Part shown: piece by piece, positions 55,739 through 64,000 of the stretch | Layout of the letters: each line of letters opens with the position of its first letter | Numbering within the stretch: position 1 is the stretch's first letter | DNA from: Henricia sp. BOLD:AAB3569 | Taxonomy: Eukaryota > Echinodermata > Asteroidea > Spinulosida > Echinasteridae | Direction of reading: 5' to 3' | Assembly: GCA_037783545.1 (NCBI GenBank) | Contig: JBBELK010000308.1 | Coordinates: 2,170,001-2,234,000, forward strand | DNA length: 64,000 nucleotides | Program-made: the position numbers and the translations under genes | The notes under the pieces: generated by a model | Told to the model about the DNA's origin: nothing | The model's database searches: none | What the model saw: the letters and a program-made list of their open reading frames with translations, nothing else

Positions 55739-56494
55739 GTACACACCTGCCTACTGTTTACATGATTTAGTGATGTAGCAGCATTGACAATACTTTTTTG
55801 ATGGTCGTTGCGAAAAAATTTCATCAAAATATCCCGTAATTTACTAAAGAAGTGCAAAAATAACGAAAACGGTCAAAAGACGGGTTATATATCTGCTCAC
55901 GATTTCACTGGACAGCCCGGACGACCGAATAGGAATTTCCGTTTTCTTTTGAGGAGTTGGCATCATGTTTTTTTCTTCACGAACGTACGTCCACCGAAGC
56001 AACACACACATCCGTGTGTGTGTACACTGGGGCTATTTGCCGTGTACTGCGCGGGGCAAATTTCTACACTCCACGGTAGCCTGCCGTAGCACGCGCTCGC
56101 TCCCGTTCTCCGGACTCTCGAAACAAACAATTATGTTCGAATTTTCATACTTATGTTTAATTTTGTTTCATACCTGTATAAATAGTCTCTCTTTTGTGAA
56201 TTACTTATAAATATTGGGGGGAAATCAGAGTTGAATTTGGTGCAGTTCTGCAGTAACAAACTTTTATACGGCTGGAAATACAACTAACTCACAAGACCAC
56301 TTGACTTTTCGGAACCAGAATTTGGTTCCGAAAAGTCACGTGACTTTGGATTTTTCAAAAGTGCTCAAAAACGGCTAAATTTGACGGCGTCTTTTCAGGA
56401 TATATCTATTTAATTTACTTTCGAATGCGCTTCAGAATAATGTATGGGTCTATTTCGAGCCCAAAATAGCCCAACAAAGAAGGTGTGTTCCTTT
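55739..56494. other. unassigned intergenic DNA
   Basis: No gene is recognised. The open frames at 55808-56210 have no family features. A short inverted pair (gacttttcggaaccagaa / ttggttccgaaaagtc) lies at 56303-56337. Confidence 0.35.
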
Positions 56495-56675
56495 AAAGCC
56501 CAATTCATACTCGCTCGGCGACCTACATGCGGAACGGAAATTTTGTCCGCCGAGTAGGGTCAAACAAGTTCAACAGTGCGCGGTCAGTATTAACTCTGCA
56601 GCGACTACACTCGGCGAAAGTGCGGCGAGTATGCGGCGAGTGAGTTCGGCGGAGAAGTATGAACCTAGCTTTACG
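56495..56675. mobile_element. MITE family AAAGCCCAATTCATACTCGC, full copy
   Basis: Starts tttaaagcccaattcatact and ends gcggagaagtatgaacctag. The interior has cgacctacatgcggaacgga and caagttcaacagtgcgcggt. It is immediately followed by a half copy of the cacgaaatcggctgct fold-back family (56676-56705). Confidence 0.65.
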
Positions 56676-56705
56676 CAACTGCGTAAGTTTCGTGAAATCG
56701 GCTGC

Positions 56706-57114
56706 TTCTGGAGTTGATTTTTTGATAATTGCCGGACTTCAGAATTACCCTTGGCATATAAAATAATTTGCATGTTGCCCAAAACATATAACGAGAACAA
56801 TTCAATAAACTAGTGCGATCTTGTAAATGCAAGTGACATTTAAAAATATTTCGCTGATAATGTAATTTGAATCGATAAAGTCCAGTTTCGACAAAATAAG
56901 CAAATACCTTTTCCAGAACGAAACTGGTCAAAAAGAAATGTAATCGCAAGAAACAATTTTCTTGAAAATGTTTATAAAATTATTTGACATTATTAGAAAT
57001 TGCACAGAAATTGCACAATTTGGCTCCCGTTTTTATGGAAATACCCATATTCCGCTTGTTATTTTTGAGAGATTAATACACGAAAGCTAACGGTTGATTG
57101 TACAGTATATACGG
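56706..57114. other. unassigned intergenic DNA
   Basis: AT-rich; no gene or repeat border is recognised. Confidence 0.35.
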
Positions 57115-57230
57115 GGCCGGGTCGGCGCAACACGACCGCCGAGTATGAATTAAAATGCAAAGCGGACTTGTATGAACGCCTGAAAACACTGCGGCGAGTG
57201 AGTTCGGCGGAGAAGTATGAACCTAGAAAG
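57115..57230. repeat. partial MITE of the AAAGCCCAATTCATACTCGC family
   Basis: cgaccgccgagtatgaatta, then gcggcgagtgagttcggcgg and agaagtatgaacctag; the central part is different from 56495-56675. Confidence 0.55.
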
Positions 57231-57436
57231 AATTGCATAATTTTGATTTTAACCAAATTTATTGATATTGTTGACTTTTATACATAGCCTACATTTTCTT
57301 TTGTACCTTGGAATTATTTTCCAGACATCCTGCAGACATACTATCTTTAATATGCCTCTGGCCTGCCAGGCACATGATAAATAACAGGCACAGACGGAAC
57401 AGGCTGCCTCAAACCAACCATATAGACGACCTGTAC

Positions 57437-57874
57437 CTATAGTGTTGTAGGACTCGAGTCTAGGACTCGGACTCAATCGAGTCCGACTCGAGTCACATTT
57501 TTCGTAACTCGGACTTGACTCAAGTCACATTGGAAAATGACTTGGACTCGGACTCGACCATGATGACTCGGACTCGAACATGGCGACTCGTGACTCACAT
57601 ATTATTTAACAAAAAAGAAATATATATATATATCAGTATAATCGCGCGCTTCATGCATGATTATTGGGGGAAAGCACAGTACGACGCGTGAATACGTACA
57701 CTACCCCCACCAGGCCGGCGAGGAGCCCACGGGCACCTCATCATTTCACATATTGTGTGAACGAAACTATAGCAGATTCAGTTTCATTTTGGTGAACAAG
57801 TGACTCGGACTCGAGGAAAGTGACTCGTGACTCGGACTCGATATTGGTGACTCGATCGACAACATACAACACTG
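57437..57874. mobile_element. GACTCG-array TIR element (hAT-like), copy 2
   Basis: Termini agtgttgta and tacaacactg, flanked by CCTGTAC on both sides (57430-57436 and 57875-57881). Arrays of gactcggactcga sit at both ends. The centre is the inverse of 25250-25440 (cgtgaatacgtacac; ccaggccggc). With copy 1 this gives two independent 7-bp duplications. Confidence 0.8.
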
Positions 57875-57881
57875 CCTGTAC

Positions 57882-58149
57882 GGCATTGCCCCACCACACA
57901 TCAGAAGGAAGGTCCTTTCGCAGAAAGAGAAACTCCAACAAGAATGTAATCCTCTCCACCCACTGTTCCAGAGAGAGCTAGCCAGCACTTATTTTCACCC
58001 CTGCGTCGCCGCGCGCCCCGGGGACACCCCCGATATTTTTTTCTAGTGGTTATAAAGGCCTAAAGCAGTCAGGCGACATATGTGCTTGCAGCGAGGACAG
58101 ACAATTGGTCTGCCCCCTACTACCAGAGCCATGCTCCCAAGCAGACCTT
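57882..58149. other. unassigned intergenic DNA
   Basis: CpG-containing sequence without a recognised gene. The minus-strand frames 57741-57988 are partly repeat-derived. Confidence 0.35.
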
Positions 58150-58485
58150 GAGCAAGTTCGAGCGGGCGGCTAGACTTAACCATAGTCGATATGGCCTGGA
58201 GCAATTAGGTTCGCGCAGGCGACTTAGCCTATATAGTTAACTAGACTAACCTACCCCCGGGACTTGGTTCCTCTAGTCAGACTAGCTATAGTCAAACCAC
58301 GCAGCGTTCGGGTGACATAGAGCAAGTTCGGGCGGGCGACTATAGTTAACTACGTGTATAACCATAGTCGATCTAGATGTCTATCGAACGCTGTGTGGTT
58401 TGACTAGCTAGTCTGACTAGAGGAACCAAGCCCCGGGGGTAGGTTAGTCTAGTTAACTATAGTCGCCCGCCCGAACTTGCTCCCT
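58150..58485. repeat. complex nested palindrome
   Basis: The left arm ctagactaacctacccccgg...gactagctatagtcaaacca (58228-58305) is inverted at 58391-58470. A second unit gagcaagttcgggcgggcga (58321-58340) is inverted at 58464-58483 and directly repeated in diverged form at 58150-58172. The DNA can fold into more than one hairpin. No ORF. Confidence 0.75.
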
Positions 58486-59089
58486 GCTGCTCTTAATGAC
58501 AGGACCAAAGCATGTGTCCAGCACTGGACCGGAAGAGTTACAGGCTAGAGGGACACGAGAAGACAAATTTTGAACAGACATGTAGTGATCGACAACCTAT
58601 GAAAGTAAAATAAATCGACAGTGCAGTGGTGTTCTTTTAATTTTTATTTCCAGAGGGGTATCAGGTTATATATACATGTATTTTATAATTACATTTTTAT
58701 TTTTATTCACATATTGAATACATTTTTGAGAGATGACATCGTCAACAATGTAAACAAAACCATGTCATGCAGGGTTCATGGGATTGTTTCGAGTACTCTA
58801 ATAAAAATGGATATATAGTGTTGGACTGTTAATTTGACGTCGTAGGCACTTCGCTACTGTAAAAGTTCCTTGTTTCACCACTGTTTCACACAATACTGGG
58901 GAAATAGTGCGGATATTGTCCAGAGATGAGTTTTGCTAATCGCACGGATTCATATGACGGTTAATCCCGTTACATCACCTATCGTCTAAACTTGTTGATG
59001 ACACTTGCAGTTTGGCTACAGCTCTGTGAGATGAAATAAAATAAACATTATCTGGTAAAAGGTGCCGTACAAAGTTGTCAACAAGGACC
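58486..59089. other. unassigned intergenic DNA
   Basis: No gene. AT-rich, with AATAAAAATGG near 58799-58809. Confidence 0.35.
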
Positions 59090-59515
59090 CCATTCTCACT
59101 AGAGAAATCGCTTCGTTCAACGAAGATTAGTTGATCATCGATAGTTAATGAAGCGAGCATTCACATATCACTTAACGAAGATCGAACGAAGATCAAATAA
59201 AGAGCGGTACCGTACACATTATAAGCGACCGCTAACGAAGATCGAATGAAGCTGTGGGAGGTAGTACATGCGCGTCGCCCATCTAGACGCGCTGTGTGGT
59301 TTTCCAGTCAAAAACAACGCTTGCTAGGCGCTTGACACACAATACGCTTGTGCAACCAGGCCTGCCAAATTGCTTCGTCGAACGAAGGGAGCCGTTCTCA
59401 TTACAAATTTGCGTTATCGAATGAAGCAATTTCTTTAGCGAATGAAGCGATTCTAATCATCGTCGACTGAAGAGGCGTGCATTCACATCAGGAAAACTCT
59501 TCGTCGAAATAAATA
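59090..59515. mobile_element. CGAACGAAG-rich element, probably a TIR transposon relic
   Basis: Both halves contain many gaacgaag, gaatgaagc and cgaagatcgaa words (59107-59250 and 59372-59515). Near-inverted ends include tctcactagagaaatcgctt and gcattcacat. The organisation resembles the GACTCG and GAATC elements: low-complexity arms around a unique centre. Confidence 0.4.
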
Positions 59516-59638
59516 GTATTTTGGGGGAGAGAGGGGGTGTACTATGTGTTATGTAAACAAGGTCTGACAAATTTTATTGAGTGATGAGTTTCATCAGAGG
59601 GTGAGATTTAAAAACCACACGAAAAAAAACCCTAAATT

Positions 59639-59865
59639 TTAGAATTTGCCACTTTCGACTTTGCATCCTCCATTGTCATGGCAATTGTCTACGTCCGAGG
59701 TCCCTTTGCACCTCTTGTTGAGTTGCACGAAACGATCAAGATGGTTTGCAATAACACTGGGATGATCCTGCATTTCTTCAGAAGCGTTTGGCTGCAGCAT
59801 GCACATTCCACCAGTCTCCAGCAGTGTATCGACATTGGAGGAGGCCAAGTCGAAAGCGGCGAATT
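59639..59865 (-). CDS. possible C-terminal exon of the CSTPP1-like gene (uncertain)
   Basis: A minus-strand frame preceded by the acceptor-like gtcaatttcag opens with EFAAFDLASSNVDTLLETGG and runs to a stop at 59639. Its composition looks protein-like. It needs phase 1 at its start whereas the exon at 59999-60163 ends in phase 2, so it cannot follow directly. Either another exon lies between, another acceptor is used, or it is not part of the gene. The human C-terminus is poorly conserved, so alignment does not help. Confidence 0.3.
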
Positions 59866-59998
59866 CTGAAATTGACCTTTTTTTCGTATGGCTTTTAATT
59901 CTCACCCAGTGAGTCGAAGCTGATGAAACTTACTCAATAAAATTTGTCAAGCCTTGTTTGCAGGATGTGAAATTTTGGTTAAATTCGTGTATACTTAC

Positions 59999-60163
59999 GA
60001 AGTCAGCTCTGTATCTGACTTGTCATAGAGGGCACCCTTGGCAGGTAGCGCCTTGATGCTGTCGCTGACGTCTTGGCTCTTTACAAGACCCATCAGAAAC
60101 CCGTAGTACGATACCCTGGGAGCGGTGTTCAGGAGCTCTTGTAAGCACAACATTGGCGGGTAG
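59999..60163 (-). CDS. CSTPP1: CSTPP1 (C11orf49) ortholog, exon encoding the YGFL block
   Basis: Acceptor cacccttgtag, donor ttc|gtaagtata; 165 nt, phase 2 in and phase 2 out. It reads YPPMLCLQELLNTAPR, then VSYYGFLMGLVKSQD and ALPAKGALYDK. As I recall the human protein, this aligns with its segment CPPPALVKEAL..., TFYGFLMALSK and ALPDKGDL. The first base completes a Ser codon with AG from the exon at 60419-60584. Confidence 0.8.
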
Positions 60164-60297
60164 CTACAAGGGTGCATTAAAAACCGATTACATGATTGGA
60201 AAACTTGACATAACTATAGAATATAGTACAGAACATAAGTACCCTACACGAATGCAGTTTAAGACTCATTTTGAAATTAGCTTGAACAAATTTACTG

Positions 60298-60362
60298 TCG
60301 AAACTCGAAGGCAGTTTGACTTGACCTGGGACTCGAACAGAGGGAGACTCGTTACAACCCTG
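60298..60362 (-). repeat. end fragment of the AAGTC-repeat element, intronic
   Basis: actcgaaggcagtttgactt and gactcgttacaaccctg equal the reverse of the 778-1176 / 25658-26203 element terminus. It lies in a CSTPP1 intron. Confidence 0.65.
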
Positions 60363-60418
60363 CATGTACTAATCTATAAATTTACTACAAATCCAGTTTT
60401 TTTTCTTCTCTAGTATAC

Positions 60419-60584
60419 CTGTAGGAAGCCTCTGAGCAGTGTTTCCCTAGAGCCTCTAGGAACAACCTAGAATCAACCCCTTCAAGGGCGGCATGCCCTG
60501 CTGCGGGACGGGGAGAGTATTTCTTCCCTTGCCTGGGTGACGTGGTGTCGCTGGGAATGTAGACGGCTTCCCTGGGACTGTGTG
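60419..60584 (-). CDS. CSTPP1: CSTPP1 (C11orf49) ortholog, exon encoding the ALEGV block
   Basis: Acceptor gatttcatcag, donor ctacag|gtatac; 166 nt (2 + 54 codons + 2). It reads HSPREAVYIPSDTTSP, then AALEGVDSRLFLEALGKHCS. Human has the corresponding VIVPTSSSG and LEGVEASLFYQCLENLC. It starts in phase 1, compatible with the donor of the exon at 61655-61825. About 18 human residues between these two exons have no counterpart here, so either a small phase-1 exon is missed in 60585-61654 or the lineage lacks it. Confidence 0.8.
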
Positions 60585-60787
60585 CTGATGAAATCAGGCA
60601 CTTGTAGATGGATGAGCAAACTTGGAGAAAGTCTTAGAATGGAATTTTAAAAAAGATACTAATTAGTGTTGGATGTACAATGCAAGCCCCAATTACACTT
60701 AACCACTTGACGCCCGAGTACGTGTAAACATGTCACAGGCAGTTGACGAGTTAAAATGTCAGCTTTGCTGCTGTCTTCCACGGTTGA

Positions 60788-61033
60788 CATGTATTCTTCT
60801 AAACAGGAAAAAAAACTAGTCCAACGTAATTTTTCTTTACATTTTCCCAGCAAACTGAAGAGAAGAGCGAGATGTTACACATGACCGAACATCGCGAATC
60901 ACGGTCAAGATAGCCCGCCCTCTTGTGGTCACCTCATTGTTCTGCAGTAACATCTCGCTCTTCTCTTCAGTTTGCTTGGAAAATGTAAAGAAAAATTATG
61001 TTGGACTAGTTTTTTCCTGTTTAGAAGAATCAT
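60788..61033. mobile_element. 246-bp fold-back element in a CSTPP1 intron
   Basis: Arms of about 87 bp: ttcttctaaacaggaaaaaa against tttttcctgtttagaagaat at the ends, and gaagagaagagcgagatgtt against aacatctcgctcttctcttc inside. The loop is 70 bp. Confidence 0.85.
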
Positions 61034-61561
61034 CGGGGAAAATGGACCACAGCACTACATTCTGGAGATTCCAGGGACTTCCATGGTAAGTTTTTCAATG
61101 TTTAATTTTGACTGTAAGGTGAAATTTCAGTTTGGAGAACGGCTGCCATCTTGGTCGTGCAGGAAAATTTAAAATGGCGAATGAGGTTCAATTGGTAAGG
61201 GGCTAAAACTGATTTATAGAGTCCCAACTGAAACATCAGAAATTCACTTTTAGCCTTCTAAAAGTAGTGGCCACCTCAGAGTGTTGCAAAGTATCTTTTG
61301 GTGAGAGAGAGGATTCATACAATAAATGTAGAAATGAGTCGGTATTTTGTTGTGTGCCTGACAGAAGGGCATAATCGCTCTGGTGCCAAAAATCTGCCTG
61401 GCAGAAGCAGGGCGTACAATTTGTGGTGCTTGACCTGGTCTTAACTTTTGGCCAATCACGTTGGCCTTTTTTTTAAATGTGTATTTTTTGCCAAAAATTA
61501 TCCTAGTTTCAACTGGTTAAAGAATAGGCATCTCAAAAAAACCAAAAAACAAATAAGACAA

Positions 61562-61622
61562 TTTTTACGATTGGACTCGACATGCATCAGAACAGCCACT
61601 CGGCCACGATACCCCACTCAAA
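61562..61622 (-). mobile_element. SINE head fragment, reverse, in a CSTPP1 intron
   Basis: On the minus strand: gtggggtatcgtggccgagt, the same tRNA-like head and A-box as the SINE at 47388-47725. It is truncated before the B-box. Confidence 0.55.
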
Positions 61623-61654
61623 ATATCAAAGCAGTTTCTCCGTGAACAACATAC

Positions 61655-61825
61655 CTTCGTAATAAAACTGGACCTGGAAAGCGTAGATGAAATCGGCGAA
61701 TGACGTGAGCGAGTCCATAGCGTCTTCCATGAAGATGATGCGCGCTGTGCGTTGGACGAGGTCAAGAGGAAAGTCCGGGCAGAGCAGACACAGTAAAGAG
61801 TGGTACTCGCGGACATTCAACAAAT
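61655..61825 (-). CDS. CSTPP1: CSTPP1 (C11orf49) ortholog, exon encoding the LLCPDFPL block
   Basis: Acceptor attctctaag, donor gaag|gtatgt; 171 nt (2 + 56 codons + 1). It reads LLNVREYHSLLCLLCPDFPL, then DLVQRTARIIFMEDAMDSLT and SFADFIYAFQVQFYYE. I recall the human segment as LLTMKEYHCLLQLLCPDFPL followed by SFSDFLFAFQIQFYY, an extended match that identifies the gene. The first two bases join G from the exon at 61953-62074 to give Asp, as in human. Confidence 0.9.
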
Positions 61826-61952
61826 CTTAGAGAATGGAATAATAATCAGGGTGGGTTCATACCCTGTCATGGCTGCCCTTGGAAAGGGTCTATATGCATA
61901 CATTTTGCACAAAAAAAAAATTTGTGAAATCAATTGCTGGAATTATACCTAC

Positions 61953-62074
61953 CGCCATTTTCACCAATATGACAGAAACACTTCCAGAATGTGTTGATGA
62001 ATGATGCACGGTTGTGGGGTGTTGACTGCACAAAGTTGTACTCCCGAAATAGGGTGTGGTTTCCTTGCTGAACG
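61953..62074 (-). CDS. CSTPP1: CSTPP1 (C11orf49) ortholog, exon encoding the TPHNR block
   Basis: Acceptor caagttttgtcag, donor ggcg|gtaggt; 122 nt, phase 2 in and phase 1 out. It reads VQQGNHTLFREYNFVQSTPH and NRASFINTFWKCFCHIGENG. The human counterpart has QGTHILFREFSFVQATPHNR, then FWRCF and GKNGD. Reading frame and splice phases agree with both neighbours. Confidence 0.9.
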
Positions 62075-62721
62075 CTGACAAAACTTGGATGAGAAAAAAC
62101 ACAACTTTAAGTCTAAATATTTTTGCTGGTGTCTAATATGAACATACAAGTCATAGAAAGTAAAATGAGTGGTTGTACAGAAGTTTTACCTTATGCAAAA
62201 GGCCCGGACAAAAAACTACGGTTCAAAAAAGAGAAACACAAATTATACTCTGACCGAAGGATCGAGAGGGCAAGAGATTTTACTGGTCAGTAACATATAT
62301 GACCACCTCTTGTAGCAAGGCTGACTGCACCAGCCTCCATAAGAGCCGCTTAGGCAGGGTGCGCCACTCTATACCTGAAGTACCTCCCTGAGCTCCTGTA
62401 CTTCTAGGGCTGTTTGAGAGATGCACGGCTTTTAGTGGTCAGCTCATCCCACACAAGTTCAATCAGGTTAAAATCTGACTAAATGGGTTTTCTGAGAGCC
62501 CTTAACTGCAGGATTCTCTCCGAAACAGCAAATGTCACATTTCATTACTGTGAGAATCACTTTGTTCAAACAGGTCCACTTGGACCTGATGGAAATCACT
62601 GAAGCAGAACAGTCTTGAAAGTGATTCCAAAGTGATTGGTCGATCAGTGCCTTCACTGTATTCAATAAACCTCTGTTCTCGTCAAGAATTAATATTTAAG
62701 ACAACTGTTTCTGCCTAAAAA
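62075..62721. other. intron DNA of the CSTPP1 ortholog
   Basis: No repeat border or exon is recognised. Within 62500-62650 the sequence gtgagaatcactttgttcaa repeats loosely in inverse (ttgaaagtgattccaaagtg). Confidence 0.35.
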
Positions 62722-63060
62722 TAAAGGAGCGTGACCAGGAAATGGATTTCGTTCTAACCTAACAATCATATAAAATACCTCCCCAAAATACTATCCATGG
62801 GAAGAAAACGGGAAGTTTGCAATCTTCAATTTGGATGTGGAAGCAAAAAGGTTGGTATAATCACTGCACTGCTTTATGTAACCAGATAAATTAGTTTACT
62901 AAACTTCGGTGGATTTTTGACGATATCCCTGGGAATATATGGAGTGAGGGCACGAAAATTCAGATGAGAAAAATGTGACACATGATATGGTATCAAAATC
63001 TCAACACCCATGGGAAAAATAGGGGGGGGGGGGGCTCAAAAATGTGATCTGGTCACGTTA
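62722..63060. mobile_element. MITE family AAAGGAGCGTGACCAGA, copy 3
   Basis: taaaggagcgtgaccagga at the left, tgatctggtcacgtta at the right. The core is similar to 18616-19028 and 53694-54059, with a poly-G tract at 63023-63034. It lies in a CSTPP1 intron only about 30 nt from the donor of the exon at 63091-63193. Confidence 0.7.
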
Positions 63061-63090
63061 GTAGTCCACCTCCGATGAGCTTATACGTAC

Positions 63091-63193
63091 TAGTCCTGCA
63101 GAAACTTGGCTGGGTTTACTTTCGGGTTGTCTTCTTTGTGTTCCAACAGTTGACTGATGGCGTCCTCGATATACGGTAGAATGTGCTGGCTCT
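63091..63193 (-). CDS. CSTPP1: CSTPP1 (C11orf49) ortholog, N-terminal internal exon
   Basis: CSTPP1 is the centriolar satellite protein that regulates the tubulin polyglutamylase complex. This exon has acceptor ttggaccttgcacag and donor gacta|gtacgt; 103 nt, phase 1 in, phase 2 out. It reads SQHILPYIEDAISQLLEHKE, then NPAKFLQDY. In the human protein I recall RHVLTYMEDAVCQLLENRED at this place. The donor leaves TA, completed by C from the exon at 61953-62074 to Tyr. Five exons found (727 nt) cover most of the conserved protein (human about 331 residues). The start codon exon, expected at higher coordinates on the minus strand, was not recognised up to 64000. Confidence 0.85.
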
Positions 63194-64000
63194 CTGTGCA
63201 AGGTCCAAAAAAAGCCTTTTACTTAATGCTGTTGATATTTAGATATTTTCATAAAAAAACAGGAATTAAAGTGTAACATCTTGATGAATTTGTAAAAATG
63301 TTTTCTCCATCTACATCATCAAGTCCTCATTTTGGTGGCCAAATCTGCACCTCATCCGTTGGTCCTATAGCGTGGGGCCGGGTTTGATGCAAAATGAACG
63401 AGTTAGTTCGACATTTGATTGCCAAATGTTTTAGCACACTTCTCAAATTCTGTCGGTCGCACATCCTGGCACTTTTATGACCCGGTATCATATGCCTTTG
63501 TATACGGGCATAACACCATGACTGGAGTGAAAACAAATTCGTTCATGCTTAGGGGTGCACCCAAGTAAATAGGCAGAGATGCGCCGAGCTCATGAATATT
63601 ATGTATGCCCTCAAATTCTTCTTTATTAGAGAGTTGCGAGCTGAACGAGTGTGGTCTTGTGTACAATATGGCCATCGTCGCTATGTGGGATATTTTTTCT
63701 TCCAACTATAAACATTTTGGACAATGTACATGATGTAGCTCCTGAAAGTGGCCCTATTTTGCCCAGTAGGGTATGTGCCTTTGTTCCAAAATGGACGCTG
63801 GTCTGTTTAGCAATTTTCACTGTGACGGATTACCCCCATAAAATTGAACAGAATTGACAAGATGAGACTTGAGTATTTTGGTTGTTGTCCTGAGAAGCTG
63901 AGAGAGATGTATTTTTAAATGATTTTTGAAAATTTGGCATTTAGCATTGCCATTTGGTTCCTATGCCTATGGGAGCCATATTTACGGGGGTGAAACCTTA
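63194..64000. other. 5' intron of the CSTPP1 ortholog or unassigned DNA
   Basis: No initiating exon matching the short human N-terminus is visible. Open frames here show no homology that I recognise. The gene's first exon(s) and promoter probably lie beyond the window. Confidence 0.35.

Noticed and set aside
59678..59869. Plus-strand frame opposite the putative last CSTPP1 exon
   Set aside because: Shadow of the minus-strand frame. It has no splice or domain support.
1..64000. Assignment to a named species
   Set aside because: The gene content and word usage suggest a marine deuterostome invertebrate, but nothing in the window distinguishes echinoderm, hemichordate or cephalochordate with confidence.

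Overview
The window looks like nuclear DNA from a marine invertebrate, most likely a deuterostome; the species cannot be fixed from sequence alone. Reasons: split genes with GT-AG introns, a GPI-anchored Ly6/uPAR gene pair, an ortholog of the human gene CSTPP1 (C11orf49), tRNA-derived SINEs, and a dense load of fold-back (MITE-like) and rolling-circle (Helitron/Helentron) elements. Only three host gene loci are supported. Most of the 64 kb is mobile or repetitive DNA.

Layout. (1) 2.4-27.3 kb: a plus-strand, three-exon Ly6/uPAR gene (copy A; exons 3810-3858, 22049-22201, 24683-24873). Its 18-kb first intron is swollen by a SINE, a head-to-tail run of about 2.6-kb non-autonomous Helitrons (hairpin plus CTAG 3' ends, internal subrepeats rich in TGACGTCA), and several MITEs. 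(2) 27.3-34.3 kb: repeats only, including a 796-bp fold-back, a (TA)n run, a LINE-like 3' tail and several hairpin MITEs. (3) About 34.6-46.7 kb: one large Helentron-class rolling-circle transposon. In order it encodes a 45-bp (15-residue) minisatellite array of about 39 units, a PHD-like finger, two cysteine-peptidase/deubiquitinase-like domains, a lysine-rich 18-residue repeat, a Helitron-type HUH/Y2 Rep domain, a PIF1-type helicase and an endonuclease/exonuclease/phosphatase domain. The reading frame changes at four or five places, so this copy is recently broken or carries assembly indels. An 82-bp tandem repeat sits near its downstream end. (4) 46.9-51.6 kb: the tandem Ly6 paralog (copy B; exons 47251-47299, 48940-49095, 50532-50722), compact, with promoter-proximal and 3' regions still alignable to copy A. 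(5) 51.6-59.6 kb: MITE-rich intergenic DNA with nested insertions and a complex palindrome near 58.3 kb. (6) 60.0-63.2 kb: five minus-strand exons of a CSTPP1 ortholog, phase-consistent and alignable to the human protein; its first exon(s) lie outside the recognised part and its C-terminal exon is uncertain.

The Ly6 duplication is useful because copy B keeps pre-insertion sites for elements in copy A. These give borders, a 7-bp target-site duplication and relative age without any database. No operon-like cooperation between the genes is suggested: the Ly6 proteins would act at the cell surface, the CSTPP1 protein at centriolar satellites, and the Helentron is a selfish element lying between the Ly6 duplicates.
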